Origin: Chrysomallon squamiferum
Lineage: Eukaryota > Mollusca > Gastropoda > Neomphalida > Peltospiridae
Assembly: GCA_012295275.1 (NCBI GenBank)
Contig: CM022670.1
Span: 13,959,373-14,023,372 of the forward strand
Direction: 5' to 3'
Length of the DNA: 64,000 nucleotides
Positions 1 through 20,041 of the stretch are shown piece after piece. The notes beneath the pieces are model-generated. The model worked only from the letters and a program-made list of their open reading frames with translations, was not told the origin of the DNA and searched no databases. Position 1 is the stretch's first letter, and each line of letters starts with the position of its first letter. A program made the position numbers and the translations under genes.

Positions 1-3000
1 ACAGATAAACAGTCAAATAATCATAGCTCGCAATCAACGTATGACTAAATATTCGTGACAAACAAACAAAACAATCCATAAAAATGATAGCTGTAATTTT
101 ATGACAGTACTACACACAGTAAGTAGTAATGTTTAAACAAAATCAACCACTGTGACAATAACGAGAAGAAGACTCTAAAGCTGACCTAAATTATCGCTTG
201 TTTTTTAACCGAAGAAATAATTATGTGAGTGGGTACAGGTAAGTCGATGGTGGAGGTTGTTCTTTTTTTTTTTTTTTTTTTTTTTTTGTTGTCGTCGTCG
301 TCGTTGTTGTTGTTAGTAGAATATGACTGAACCAGGGTAAATAAGTGAGTGTCGTTTTCCATTTTATCGTACCATGGAGGTGTATCCTATTGTCATCAAG
401 CAATGACGATGTTCTGCAAAATATCTTCATTGTTCAAGAAAAATGTTAACCATAGCTTTTGAAAATAATTCTGACGTTAAACACACACGAGACGAAAATG
501 AGCAGGAGTTTCGAACAAAGCAGCCAGCGAATCTGTTTTACTCTAATCAGTGAAGCGAGAGGGGGATTAAGGTATTACATTCTATACCTACATGGAAGCC
601 GTTTTCTTATCGTTTAGAAACAGACACCTGTACGTTTGGCTCAGTCTGATATCTTGTTTTACACAGCTATCTCTGCTCGCTTCAGCGGTGTATCAGAAAT
701 GCTTAGATAACTATCTGGGGAGATTATAAATATATTTTTTTCTTCTTATATACATGAAAATAAATTAATATCAAGACGCCTGCACACATGTTAACATCAA
801 CGGCTATCAGTATCAACCATAAACTGTCGCTGTCGTTGTAGTTGTATAATAATGACTGCAACAGAAGAAAACTCTCTGTCACCACACCACAGGCTACTCT
901 TTGATTAGCAGAAAGGAATTTTTAATACGTAATTTGTGACAGGCAGGAAATCACATTACACAAACCTTTGATAAATCAGACGTTTGGTTTTGGATGAAAC
1001 GAGAAAGATAAAATCTTCCCAGCTATTGTCAAGAAATCTTATTAATTTTTTATTCTTTATGAAATGTTATATAAAATTATAATAATACACGTCAAAGTAA
1101 CTAAATACTGCAAATCCGATTTACAACTTTATTCACATCCTTTATTGGTTAAAATATCCTTTGTATGCAAATTTTGAGAAAAGCGATCACTGTAAGTTAT
1201 ACAGCATTCTTCAGATTTAATGTTTGTTCTTTACATATAATAAGACAATAATGTGTAAATACATTTAACTCTTTCTTATTAAAAAAAACCCAGGAAAACA
1301 AAACAAAAACAACAAAAGAAGAAGAAGAATGAATTAAAATTTTCAGTCTCCTGTTCAGGGCAATTTTTGTTCTTGAAGCAGTAAACTGAGGAACATTTCA
1401 AAACTAAACAAGTATGTATTGTGCTGAAAAGCGAGCTAAAAGTTCAGCGATCTTCGGGGAGGATTTACAATGTTTGACCGTCAAGAGGTCTTAAAGTCCG
1501 ACGTTCATCTCCTTACGGTTGTTTGTCCCCGTTTACGATGCTCGACGAAAGCTTAATCCTTCATTTTGCAAACTAATGAGGTCCACAAGAAAGAAAAGCG
1601 TGTGGTCTTAAGATCTGAAATGTTTTGTTCTGCAGTGGTTACATGGGGAGCGTGACTGTATCATAGGAAAACAAACAAACAAAAAAAAACAAGAAAATAT
1701 ATTGAAACATTCCTGCATTTAACGACGATGAAGACTGGTGGTAGGAAGATGTCTTCCTATTGGTAATAAATTTAAAAAAAAAAAAAATGAAAAAGGATCG
1801 CTTATATTTAATGGTGGGTCGTAAACAACAGTTATATTTAAACATAATAAATGCCACAACCATCATCTTATAATAATAATAATAATATTATTATTATTTA
1901 AGCAAATAAATCTTTATGCGTTACACTGGCTAGTATAGTTCATGTAGTATTCGCAGGTTCAATGAGACAAAAGGACTAATCACCTAACTAAAATGAGTTA
2001 AAGATCATCAGTTATTAACAAAATACTTTCCGTCCCATTCTACGTTTAAAAAACAACGTGTCCTCCAGTGAAGTCGAATTGTGGACAAACAGACTTTAAA
2101 TATCTCACTTAACGACGAACAAACAAGAGGAACTGAAAGTCACCGCTAATTACGGAAACGTAAATATAACTGATGGATATTCGTGTTTTTAGCACGGATG
2201 CTCGTGGGTCCTGAAATCTGAAAAACCAACAAGTGTTTCTCTTTTGTTGCTGTTTATTTTTTTTCGCTTGGCACACTGCAGAATAATCTTCAAGAGGTTT
2301 TTTTTTTTTTTTTTTTTTCTGTCTTTAAAAAAAAATAAACATCAATAAATTGTTGTTAAATAATAATAATAATAATAATAATAAAGAAATAAAGAACGAA
2401 AGAAGGAAGGAAGGAAAGAAAGAAAGAAAGAAAGATAGATAAAAAGAGAAGAAAGCAAAAAAATTTTTTTGGATTTATCATCCTCACCATTATTTGTTGA
2501 TCGGGTTCTTCTAATCCTCGAATATTTTTTCTTGTTATGGTAGTAGGTGTCGTTATATTTCATACTGTCCAATACATGACAAAAATGCATTGATCTTTTA
2601 TATTAATTATAATACTGTTTTAATGGTTTATACACATATATCCTAAATATGTTATTTGTATCCAAACAATGAAAAACACTCTCTCTGCACTGAGTACTCG
2701 CTATGGGTGAGACAAAAGTAAATAAATATTTCATGGTCTAAATTAATGTGCTTCAGAGTCGCCCCTAGTAATAGAAACGAAATCATTTAATTTGACACAC
2801 TAGAGATGTGTGCCTTGTACAAAATCGTGTATTTCGATTCGCTTGTAATCTAACCCGATGCAGCTGTTTTTGTGAGACTGTAAGACGACACGACAAACGC
2901 GACGTTGTACACAACGATTAGACATGGTCATCTGTGTATTAGTAATCTCATCACGTAGTTCTTTATATGTCAACAGAAACCGCCAGGAACTGGGCTCGAA

Positions 3001-4207
3001 TCCTGGAAATGAATTACTTTTCCAGATTATTTTTTATTATTATTATTATTATTATTATTCTTATTATTATTTTTTAAATTATTATTATTATTATTTTTAA
3101 TGTATTTATTTAAATTGAAACGGATATCACTGTATCTTTTACATAAATATTCCGACGAAATTTATGACAAATTTATTGGAATCTATCTATCTTTTTATCT
3201 ATGTATTTATCTACTCACACATACATATACACATGAGCGCGCGCATGCTGAAAAGATACACATGGAATTATTTTCTTTTCGATCAAAACACTTTACTCAT
3301 TTTGGTTACGGAGATAAACGAATATACACGAACATTCATACCGATATAAAGAATTCGTTGAAATAAACCAGTTTTCAGCATTCGTTACATAAACATTTTG
3401 TATAATCGAAGTCGTATATAATATATATATATTTTTTTTTAGATTCTCGTCTTCTCACCAACACCTTCTTTCAATGAAAGTCATTCCTTTATTTGTTTAC
3501 GGGTGGAACGAACATGAAAAGGAAAATTTATTGCGGCCTACCTTTTGTCGCATAAAAACATTACGAATAGCGTTTGCATAACTCCTTGAATACAAAACCA
3601 CCCCCTGTTTCGAAAGAGCAAATTAATACACTTGACCACATTCCAGTCGTAATTCGGCGGTAAACTATCAAACAGAATTTAACTAATGGGGCGAGCAACG
3701 AGTTCTAAGAACACAGAAAAAAAAACAAGGACCAGTTTCGAAAAATATATCGTTCGTCTTTGCCGCAATAAAATGAAAATCATTTGCCAAGAAATCAAGA
3801 TATATTTATAAAAAGATTGTTTGTTTTTTTCTGTGGTAAAGTTTCCATGACTGATATATCAAATTTTCCTTCGTCATTACGAAACACCGAAAGCCGATAA
3901 CTGGAAAAGTTCACCTGTTTAGTTGTAGCATAATCAGAGGCGGATCTATTATGAAATTAAGAAGTTTAAGCTTCAGGGACCTCCAAAAGCGACTTTAGCC
4001 CAACTGCTTCACAATTTTAATCCAAATCTGAATGCCATGGTTATTTATTTATTTATTTATTATTTTTAAATATATGATGATCTGTCATGGAACATTGAAG
4101 GAGATAACAGAGGTTATCCAGAACTAATTGTTTCCTGCGAAGGGCCCCCGAAAAGTGCAGGTTTTTACTGAGCGTAAAAATAAATTTTAACATTTGACTC
4201 ATTCACT
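1..4207. other. AT-rich non-coding tract
   Basis: No supportable gene is seen here. The stretch holds simple repeats: a 25-T run followed by (GTC/GTT)n at 263-314, an A/T-rich imperfect palindrome of (AAT)n/(ATT)n at 1870-1900, (AAT)n near 2360-2382, (AAAG)n near 2400-2436, and (ATT)n at 3038-3095. Near 2984-3010 there is a B-box-like GGCTCGAATCC, which suggests the worn 3' half of a tRNA-derived element running into the (ATT)n tail. Open frames here are low-complexity or start at non-ATG codons. At 3945-4160 a GGCGGATC-type segment and a later CGAAGGGCCCCCGAAAAG segment look like part of a decayed dispersed repeat. Confidence 0.7.
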
Positions 4208-4218
4208 CACTCTCTCTC

Positions 4219-4295
<77 letters not shown>
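4208..4295. repeat. (TC)n microsatellite
   Basis: Nearly pure TC dinucleotide array with one G interruption near the start. Pyrimidine on the + strand. Confidence 0.97.
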
Positions 4296-4297
<2 letters not shown>

Positions 4298-4695
4298 CGT
4301 AGTAGTGATAGCAAAAGGAACAACAGCTGCAGCTTCAATAATAACAGCAGTAATAGTAGAAAGGTAAAACTTTCATCCCGCTTCATCTACTTAATATATC
4401 ATTTATGTCCAACGGAAAAACCTGATCCATCAAATCTAGAGTCTGATAGCAGATTCATGTCCGAATCAATAATAAACCATCAATAAATACTTGCTTGGTC
4501 AGCAGTTGGCGTAGTCGTTATGGTAATTGCCGTAGTTAAGATAATTGCAGAGAAAAGCTTGTCAAGTCGACGAAAACAAAGTCGTTGTGGATGGAAATGA
4601 GACACTGATACAATAATGGTTAAACAAATTTAAATTTGTTTACCTACTTCATTTTAACGCGATTTGCGGTAGTGATTACGATGTATTTGTTTGTT

Positions 4696-4714
4696 TATCT
4701 ACCTACCTATCTAC

Positions 4715-4780
<66 letters not shown>

Positions 4781-4950
4781 GTCTGTCTGTATCTGTCTGT
4801 CTGTCTGTCTGTCTCTTTGTCTATGTATGTAGTATGCATGCATGTATCTGTCGATCTATCTACTAGTACTACTATTTCTACTACTACTCCTACTACTACT
4901 ACTACTACTATGACTACTACTTTTATTATTATTATTTTATTTTAATTGTG

Positions 4951-5017
<67 letters not shown>

Positions 5018-5018
5018 T
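4696..5018. repeat. Compound microsatellite (ATCT)n-(GTCT)n-(TAC)n-(TA)n(TG)n(TA)n
   Basis: Four adjacent simple arrays: ATCT tetramers to about 4780, GTCT/CTGT tetramers to 4816, (TAC)n at about 4861-4920, then (TA)n flanking (TG)n at 4951-5018. The continuous open frames across it are by-products of the tetranucleotide period and not genes. Confidence 0.97.
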
Positions 5019-7152
5019 CAAAGTGGGTTATATATGATTTTATTGACCAGCCATGTACAAACTGTAACCGATTATTAATGAACTTTAATTCGTCAGGCAT
5101 GCAAATTAAACTTTTAACTACCAACTAAACATAAAAGAAATTTAAAATTTACTGCTGAAGCTTTTCAGACTTTGGACATAGCGTATCATTCACGATCGTC
5201 CGGTTCCAGTGATACTTTAATAAAACTACAACCGTAAGATTATTGTTCGGCGTAGCAGGAACGAAAGGTTCGGTGGTGTAGGTTTTGGTACGACCGTTTT
5301 CTGGTCTCAAGGAGTTGAAAAACCTATTGAAGTCTGATCGCTTTGATGGTGGATTGTGTGCATTACGGTTCACCAGACTTTGGCCCAGACAGTGCGTATG
5401 AAGTTTAATTAGGTGCTAACCCAGTGATGTCCAGTTCCTGGCTCGAAGCGGCAAACAGCTGCTGCTTTCTGTGAGCTACCTGCCCACGCGACTGCCCAGT
5501 GGTCAGTTTTATCACCACTTCGCACAGCGGAGCGAGCCATAAAATTCGGTCCTGATACACTTAGCTAACTGGGAACTAATTAAACGACGCTTGCGACTCA
5601 GACACGGAATGACCAGGTTAAAGGATCAACAAGTACAGTGAGAAGTAGGATGGACCTCTTAGATAGACAGGAATGTGTGTTTAATCCGAGGTTAATAGTC
5701 ATCGTAACCTGTGGCTTCATGCTTTGCACATACTCACATACACACTCGTACACATACACACACAAACTATACATTCATGCATATACGTACGTGCATGCAG
5801 ACAGACACAGATATATACACACATATAATCATATATACATACTAATATACGTACATACAGTCAAAATATTCTCACAAGCACACTTTATAAACTGAACCCT
5901 TTAAAATATAAGTTTAGACAAAAAAAAAAAAGAAAAAAAAAAAAACACATTGACAATTTAATCTTTGCGATATCTACACGTTGAGTACATCATATTCACG
6001 TAGGGCTAAAATCAACTTAATTAAAACGAATCCATTTGACCTCGCTGAATGTTATACTTCTCTGTACGAAGCGGTGAAAAAAGCATATTTTTAACTAGAC
6101 GCAGAATAATGGCTTACTCTGATTAGTCTCAAGAAAATATCTATGTCTTGAAATATATTTTGTTATCTGGAGGTTTACTGCTTGCAGGTCTACATTTTAC
6201 AACTACTGGTGTAGCAGGAGAATAATAACAAAATACTATCGTGAAATAGCAAGAGGATTTCGTGGCATATCTGAAGTTGCAAGAGGATTTAATGGCATAT
6301 CTTAAGTTGAAAGACTATATCAAGATACACCTTTAAGTAGCAAGAGCATATAATGATACTCATAATGAGATCTTGAAAATAGCTATCAAATGACTCATCT
6401 GAACGAATTAATTATTGCAGTAACAAAATACGAGTACACGTCTATGCACGCTCATATGTCTTGTCATTGAGATTAGAAACAGTCAAAATAAAAAAAAGGT
6501 TTAGATGAAATTTAACACACGTTACTCAAGAGTGAAAAGAATCAGGAATTCAAAAAAAAAAGAAAAAAAAAGTAACAATAAAAAACTTGTAACGTAGACA
6601 TAACAGCCACACATTTCTTTTGCTAACCTATAACCTAACCTATTTTTTTTTTTTTTTTTTTTTTCCCCTAAACATTTCGATAACAAGTAATAAATAAAAA
6701 GCACAGCTGATCGGACACTCACTTTCACACCAATCATGCAGAACCAAGAATGTTCCACGAAGCCTGGACGCGTTCATGTTTTCCTAATGATGACCGACAT
6801 TAGTCAATGTCAGTCGTACACCGTGTGGTAACATTTCATACAGTGTCCGGTCATTATCTTCATAACCAGCACTCGGCCTCTAACACGCGTTATTAGTGTG
6901 TACAGTCAATGTCACTTTCAGTTACCTGCTAATTAATGCATGTTAAACGTGTAGAGACTCCCATGATTTATGACTCTGTCACGAAGGTGAAGGATTTTTA
7001 AAATAGTGAAATGGGAATTTTTTTTTTTATTTGATGGATTTTTCATCTTTTAAAACCAAAATTAAACTATATTAAATAAATATTTTTGAAGTTAATTTAA
7101 TCTAGCTTGCCTTAACTTGTTGTTGATGGTGTTGCTGTTGTTATTGTTATTG

Positions 7153-7199
<47 letters not shown>

Positions 7200-8150
7200 T
7201 GCAGTTGTTTTCCTTGCATTGTTGTAAATATATTTGCAAAATAAATAAATAATAATAATAATCAGCTTGTTTTAGGTACAGAGTACTGCATATCAGTATT
7301 GCATTAGGTCAGCACAAATAAATGTACAAGTTTTACACAATATATGAAAGATGAAAGAAAAAGCAATATAAAATTATGCTGAGCTGTGGATTATTGTAAT
7401 CCTCCACGGAGGCCCTGCCTATGAGGCAAGTTCTTGTCCTTGCAAGTGGACGTCTGGACAGTTCTCCCAAAAGCTCATCCGCTGCAAGTACTGCAGGGTC
7501 AATCATAAAACGGCAGGCTCGACTAACCCGCATCTCACCTGTTCGTTATAATCGAACAAATATCGATTTTCGATTATTTACGCCCCAAACGACCCACAAA
7601 CAGGTGACCGTTAATGGCCAAGAGTAGAGTGACAACAAAATAAGGAACAACAAAATAATGGTTTATTTGTTTTCACACGCACGTCAGTGGGAAACAAATT
7701 AACACTGTTTTCGGGAAATGCGTACAAATGACACTTTGCAGGCGAAAGTACTGAAACAGAAATGTTTGTTTTTAATTAAGGCTGCTGTACTGAAGTGTGC
7801 AGTTAAAGAATAATGGTGGGTGCGTTCTAATTATTAGGCTACTGGTATGAAAGTCGATGTACTACACTCTTTTAAAGAGTTTTATTGATTTCTGCATTGT
7901 TACTAATTTTGGAATTCAGAAAAAAACTAATGCTTTGTTGGCATTTTCAAACGTTGAAAGAAAGAAACAACGCTTAAAATTAGGGAAAATTAGAAGACAT
8001 TCAATTTCGATATGTTTTAAACAGTGAAAAGTATGCTTTCTTACACATATGAACTGTAAGAAAGAAAAAGAAGAAAGAAAGAACCCAATTAGATTCGAAA
8101 CACCAACGACTAAAGTGGCATCTATAATCAACATAACAAACCAACCTTCA
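5019..8150. other. Non-coding tract with minor repeats and one GC-richer island
   Basis: No convincing exon is seen. The 5160-5600 stretch is less AT-rich and could be an old mobile element, but I cannot name it. A CA-rich simple stretch lies at 5725-5860, A/T homopolymers at 5920-5945 and 6642-6664, and (ATT)n at 7148-7200. Segment 7385-7560 is GC-richer and open on both strands. On the minus strand an ATG at 7533 opens 66 codons with ordinary amino-acid content at first, but the tail degenerates and a donor-like GTGAGA lies directly before the ATG. I treat it as a possible transposon remnant. Confidence 0.55.
6249..6308. repeat. Two-copy 30-bp tandem repeat
   Basis: Two adjacent 30-bp units beginning GCAAGAGGATT differ at only a few bases. 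A third, more decayed relative follows at about 6312-6360. Confidence 0.8.
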
Positions 8151-8170
8151 CCTTGACGTTGGCGATTTTG

Positions 8171-8251
8171 ATGATGATGGTGTCACTGGTCGTCTTTCTA
8201 AACTATTCGTGCTGCAGCCAGGGGCCACGACGCAATCTTATCGCAGTACAG
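8171..8251 (+). CDS. Candidate first coding exon with signal peptide (partial gene)
   Basis: An ATG ATG ATG cluster at 8171 opens 27 codons reading MMMVSLVVFLNYSCCSQGPR and on to a CAG|GTGATG donor, phase 0. The hydrophobic core SLVVFL followed by small and polar residues is what a secretory signal peptide looks like, and the exon is richer in GC than its surroundings. The donor is only moderate (T at +5). A TATAAT-like string lies about 55 bp upstream. The following exon was not identified, so the mature protein is unknown. The frame stays open past the donor, so a chance open frame is the main alternative. The product is not recognised. Confidence 0.25.
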
Positions 8252-9879
8252 GTGATGGGAGTCTTGAGGGTAGTCTCTGAATACGTTACAGAGCTACATC
8301 TGGTTTTGTCAAGTGTTTTTCTCAATCGTAAGCTTGAAATAACAGTCATCCTACAGCTGTGACTCGTCTCGAAAATATCTGATCATTTGTAGGACCCTTT
8401 GTACATCGTAAAATTATCTAGATCTACTGAAATCTGTCTCTACCCCCTTAGCTGTCTGCCTCACTCACTTTCTCTTTCTTCTTCTCATTCGTGCAGAGTT
8501 CTCTATATATATTTCTTTGCAGTCAAAATATCCATCCATCCATTTTTCTAGTTCTCTGTTAGTTATTAAATGTTTATCTGTATTATAGCTAAAACGTACT
8601 ATTCCGTTAGCTTTGAACAACTTTAATAACCCTCTCCGTACTTTTGTTCTATTTTGTAATCTTTATGATTTATTTTTATTATTGTGTCGCTTATTGATCT
8701 TTTATTGAACTATACATACCTTAAGACGATGACCGCTTCCTACTGAGTGGCTTAACAATAAAACATAACTTCAAAGGAGATTTATGACAAACCGACGGTT
8801 TTAAACCAATATATCATCATGAAGTATATCTGGTGATTATCCTTATCATTGTTTTATAAACGAGTTATTTCTGTTTTATTATACGTTCTTTCTTTCTTAC
8901 TCTCGCTCTCTTTTTTTTAATTTTTTTTTTGATATGAAACGTTCCAACGTATATACTGGCTGATACTGATCATCATAAATATCTTTGGCGATTATCCTGA
9001 CCACTGTTTTATTAAAGAGTTATTTCTTGTTTTATAATGCCGCCTTCATTTTACCTGTATAACATTCCAGTGTATGCGTACAGTTATATTGCTTGATGTG
9101 GTGTGAATAAACTTCTATGGCAATAGTCTTTTATGGTTGCTTTTTAAAGTAGGTTAAATGCCCATAACCATATTTTTTTTTTCTTCATATTTATAGATAG
9201 ACTGTTTCATTAACTGGAAAACCGGTAGAAAAGAGATGTTTTGTATTTGTGTGTCTTCAAGAGGCTATATAATCTTGTACTTCAGTTTGTAAGTGGACAG
9301 TTCATATATTCATGCTGAGTGAATTTTCAGCAGTTACGTTTAACACTATTTGTTAGAGACTGAGATGAGTCAAATTAGGGATGAGGAAGAGGACTTGTAA
9401 TAATGATGATGATAATACTAATGAAGAAAAAGATTAGAAGAAGAAAGAAGTAGCCATCTATAAAAGTCCTTATTCGTTAAGAGAAAACAAGTTTGTAATA
9501 ATCCATCCACTGTTCCTGAATCCTCCTTTGACAGTGAAATAAAACCGCTTCATGACTGAGCGTTCAGACATTTACCATCTGTTCACTGAACAAAGAGCCA
9601 GTCCAGTTTGTTAACCTGTATGACCGGAATTCGCAAAATATACACAGAGTTTAAAAGGCAGCCTTAAAAAAGAAAAAAAAAAAAAAAAAAAAAAAAAAAC
9701 TTAAGACTATTTGAACAGGTCTGATAACTAAATCTCCCATCTGGTTACCGTAAGCACTGCCGATGGTCACAGTGCGAGGAAATCCGAATAACGCAAGAAG
9801 TTAAAGACAATATATTCACAAAATTCGACAGAATTATTATCATGTTTATTTATTTATATTTGTGTGTCTGCATGTCTCC

Positions 9880-9880
<1 letters not shown>
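8252..9880. other. AT-rich non-coding tract
   Basis: No exon or structured RNA is recognised. It contains two loosely similar stretches near 8820-8890 and 8955-9030, each with CATCAT...TCTGGTGATTATCCT-like wording followed by GTTTTATxAACGAGTTATTTCT-like wording, so an old local duplication of about 140 bp is likely. A 30-A run lies at about 9670-9700. Confidence 0.6.

Positions 9881-9967
<87 letters not shown>
9881..9967. repeat. (TG)n microsatellite
   Basis: About 43 uninterrupted TG units. They give artefactual poly(Cys-Val) and poly(His-Thr) frames on the two strands. Confidence 0.98.
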
Positions 9968-9969
<2 letters not shown>

Positions 9970-10297
9970 CGGGAGCGTGTGTCGGGACTTGTCGAAGGAG
10001 AGAAATGTAAAAATGAGCACGTGCACAAAAATATCAGTTTGTTCTGTTATTTCGTTGTAGATCTGTAATCAGGCAGACATCTTGAGAAAAATATAAAATC
10101 TTATTTACATGATTTCAGGTCCAGTTTTCACTAAAACAATTAAGGCCGACGTCCTCCGAATATAGGCTACTACCGTGTTTACTCTCTGTTTCTGCTTCCT
10201 AAATTACTCTGTTTTGTAGTGATACGGACAGGTACAGCAAGGGAACAAGGAATTCAAGCGAAGTCACACAAAACACGCAGTCGCTACATTTACTCAC

Positions 10298-10396
10298 GTG
10301 GTCTGGGGTAAAGAGGTCCAGCAGGGACAGGATTAGAAGCAGTCGCGGCACATTTAAGCACTTATGTCTTAAAAAAAACCCCCACAATATCACCAT
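10298..10396 (-). CDS. Candidate first coding exon with N-terminal hydrophobic segment (partial gene)
   Basis: On the minus strand an ATG at 10396 lies in a very good initiation context, GTCACCATGG. It is followed by 33 codons: MVILWGFFLRHKCLN, then the hydrophobic run VPRLLLILSLLDLF, then TPDH. The exon closes with a phase 0 GTGAGT donor at 10297-10292. Start context, hydrophobic targeting segment and donor together are what a first exon of a secreted or membrane protein looks like. A second hydrophobic patch right at the N-terminus is unusual for a simple signal peptide, so a signal anchor is possible. The next exon would lie at lower coordinates and was not found. The frame continues open for 32 codons past the donor, so an unspliced 65-residue product is an alternative. 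Family not recognised. Confidence 0.35.
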
Positions 10397-15937
<5,541 letters not shown>

Positions 15938-15957
15938 TTTTTTTTTTTTTTTTTTTG

Positions 15958-16022
<65 letters not shown>
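15938..16022. repeat. T19 run plus (GA)n microsatellite
   Basis: A 19-T homopolymer abuts about 65 bp of GA repeats, with purines on the + strand. Confidence 0.97.
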
Positions 16023-17001
<979 letters not shown>

Positions 17002-17190
17002 CAAACATTCATACCCTCACATATATACAGACTGAAGAAAATAATGATTAAAGAGAATAATTTTCTAGAAAAATCATCTAATCTCAAAGGAATAACAACA
17101 ACAACAACAATAACAAATAAACAAATTATTAAACTAGCTTATGAAAATAGATTTTAAATAAATGCAAATAAGATAAAGCGTAGAATAATT

Positions 17191-17431
17191 ATATTGAAAC
17201 AGTTTTTAACAATTATTTTTAAATACTACAATAAATAAATAAATAAATGAATAAATACTACAATAAATAAATAAAATTCAGAGACGCAAACAAAATAAGG
17301 TCAAGTCATTGTTCGGTATATTAAAACGGTTTTTAACAATTATTTTTGAATACTACAATAAATAAATAGAAAAATAAATAAATAAATAAAATTCAGAGAC
17401 GCAAAGTAAATAAGGTCAAGCCATTGTTCGG
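17191..17431. repeat. Tandem duplication, unit about 127 bp
   Basis: Copy 1 starts at 17191 and copy 2 at 17318. Both share TTTTTAACAATTATTTTT, ATACTACAATAAATAAAT, ATTCAGAGACGCAAA and AAGGTCAAG..ATTGTTCGG in the same order, with small differences in the number of AAAT units. Divergence is low, so the duplication is fairly recent. Confidence 0.9.
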
Positions 17432-18696
<1,265 letters not shown>

Positions 18697-18774
18697 TTAA
18701 ATCGTGCTCAGACCGTTGTAAAGCTGTTTCATTCTTACAATGAACGGTAAATTTAATTTATTTTCTGTTTGTAG

Positions 18775-18888
18775 ATGTTAATGAGTGCTTCGATCAACCG
18801 TGTGAAAATGGTGGTAGCTGCGGTAATTATTATGGTGGTTATATGTGCCTTTGTGAGCCAGGTTACAAAGGAAAGAACTGCCACGAGG
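18775..18888 (+). CDS. EGF-like domain exon, calcium-binding type (internal exon, partial gene)
   Basis: The exon follows a pyrimidine-rich TTTTCTGTTTGTAG acceptor and ends at a GTATAT donor. It is 114 nt long with phase 1 at both ends, the usual form of shuffled EGF exons. With one base from the previous exon it reads DVNECFDQPCENGGSCGNYY and continues GGYMCLCEPGYKGKNCHE. All six EGF cysteines are present in C-x4-C-x5-C-x8-C-x-C-x8-C spacing. The leading D-V-N-E and the Tyr-Gly-Gly-Tyr region fit the cbEGF pattern, although the usual hydroxylated Asn/Asp position is read here as Asn-Tyr-Tyr. The gene probably encodes an extracellular or membrane multi-EGF protein (Notch-, fibrillin- or matrix-like), but one repeat cannot say which. 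Upstream exons are not in the window or not recognised. The donor is weak, being followed by (TA)n. Confidence 0.9.
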
Positions 18889-18971
18889 GTATATATATAT
18901 ATAAAAAATGTTCTTATTGTTGATGAATAGAATACTAATACAAACACTAATAGTATTATTTTATGTTGTTA

Positions 18972-18973
<2 letters not shown>

Positions 18974-19027
<54 letters not shown>
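18974..19027. repeat. (ATT)n microsatellite
   Basis: Eighteen or so ATT units inside the intron following the EGF exon. Confidence 0.97.
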
Positions 19028-19090
19028 TGCATTGAAGATATATTAGTCATTATGTTCCTTAAACCATTAGAAAATCAGTCCCTGTGATAC

Positions 19091-19226
<136 letters not shown>

Positions 19227-19545
19227 CTATCGCTGAAGAAGAAATCATTTCATAAACACATCATCTCTCTTGTGTCATATGCTCTTCTTTCGTCAAAAGT
19301 TTGACGTTTGACCTTGACATTTGTCTCCACAACAACAATCACGTGGAATGGGGCCAGTCGCCATGTTTTGTCTACTTGAGCTTGTCAGGTGTCACAAATG
19401 ATCAGAATTTGGGACACTTTTAAAAGGAAACGATTTGTATCAAGATCTGCACAAGACGTTCTTCGACAACGTGAATCTGATCCGTGTCACTCCTTGCTAA
19501 ATGAGTGTATCCCGATTTCTTTTTTTTTCTTTCTTTTTTTTTTAG

Positions 19546-19877
19546 AGCAAGGAACAATAGTGCAACAGAGCATTCAGACCACATCATCTCAGTATGACCG
19601 AATGAATGGTTTTATGACATTTCAACACACTTTCACATTAACGGATATTAGATGTCATGATTCGAGAAGAAAGGAAATCACCTGTCGCCTCTCCACGTAC
19701 TACCCTTATCCATTAGCAGCTATGGATCTATTGTATGCACCGTCTCATAGACAGGAAAGCATATATCACGTCATATATTTGAGTAGCGGGGCACTGGTTG
19801 AAAAGATAGAAACCTCAATGGACACGGAAAAAAGGACTGATATTGCGACCAGTCGCAGTTCAGAACAGGAGCTGTGA
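19546..19877 (+). CDS. Candidate terminal exon of the EGF gene
   Basis: A long pyrimidine tract ending TTTTTTTTTAG at 19545 is followed by an open frame that fits the phase 1 end of the EGF exon: G from that exon plus AG makes Glu, then QGTIVQQSIQTTSSQYDRMN and on to a TGA at 19875-19877. That gives 110 residues, hydrophilic, with two cysteines (IRCHD and ITCRL), no membrane span and a charged Ser/Glu-rich tail ending SSEQEL. AATAAA follows about 160 nt after the stop. The frame is also open upstream of the acceptor through the pyrimidine tract, but that part translates to poly-Phe and is best read as intron. The family is not recognised. The 1 in 3 chance of phase match means the link is suggestive and not proven. 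Confidence 0.45.
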
Positions 19878-20035
19878 TAAATGTGTCATTTCAAAGCAGA
19901 AGAAAAGAAACTACACTTACATGACCGTACAACACGGTACTCTGGTTACCAAATACACAGAGTCAATTGGATTGGCAACAGCGTTCTAACACTTTTATGT
20001 TACGGAAGGTCGTAAGAACTTTTTTCCCAAAAGAA

Positions 20036-20041
20036 AATAAA
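20036..20041 (+). terminator. Polyadenylation signal AATAAA
   Basis: Canonical hexamer about 160 nt beyond the stop codon of the candidate terminal exon, a normal 3' UTR distance. In AT-rich DNA the hexamer is common, so it is only supporting evidence. Confidence 0.4.

Noticed and set aside
2984-3010. tRNA gene suggested by GGCTCGAATCC
   Set aside because: No A box, acceptor stem or anticodon arm upstream; at most a SINE remnant.
7916-8134. Minus-strand exon after the acceptor TTTTTCTTTCTTACAG (about 8056)
   Set aside because: The acceptor is good but the 45 codons after it are low in GC, unlike any domain, and have no polyadenylation signal.
19389-19545. Extension of the terminal-exon frame upstream of the acceptor
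   Set aside because: It starts with GTG and passes through a pyrimidine tract coding poly-Phe, which is typical of intron 3' ends.
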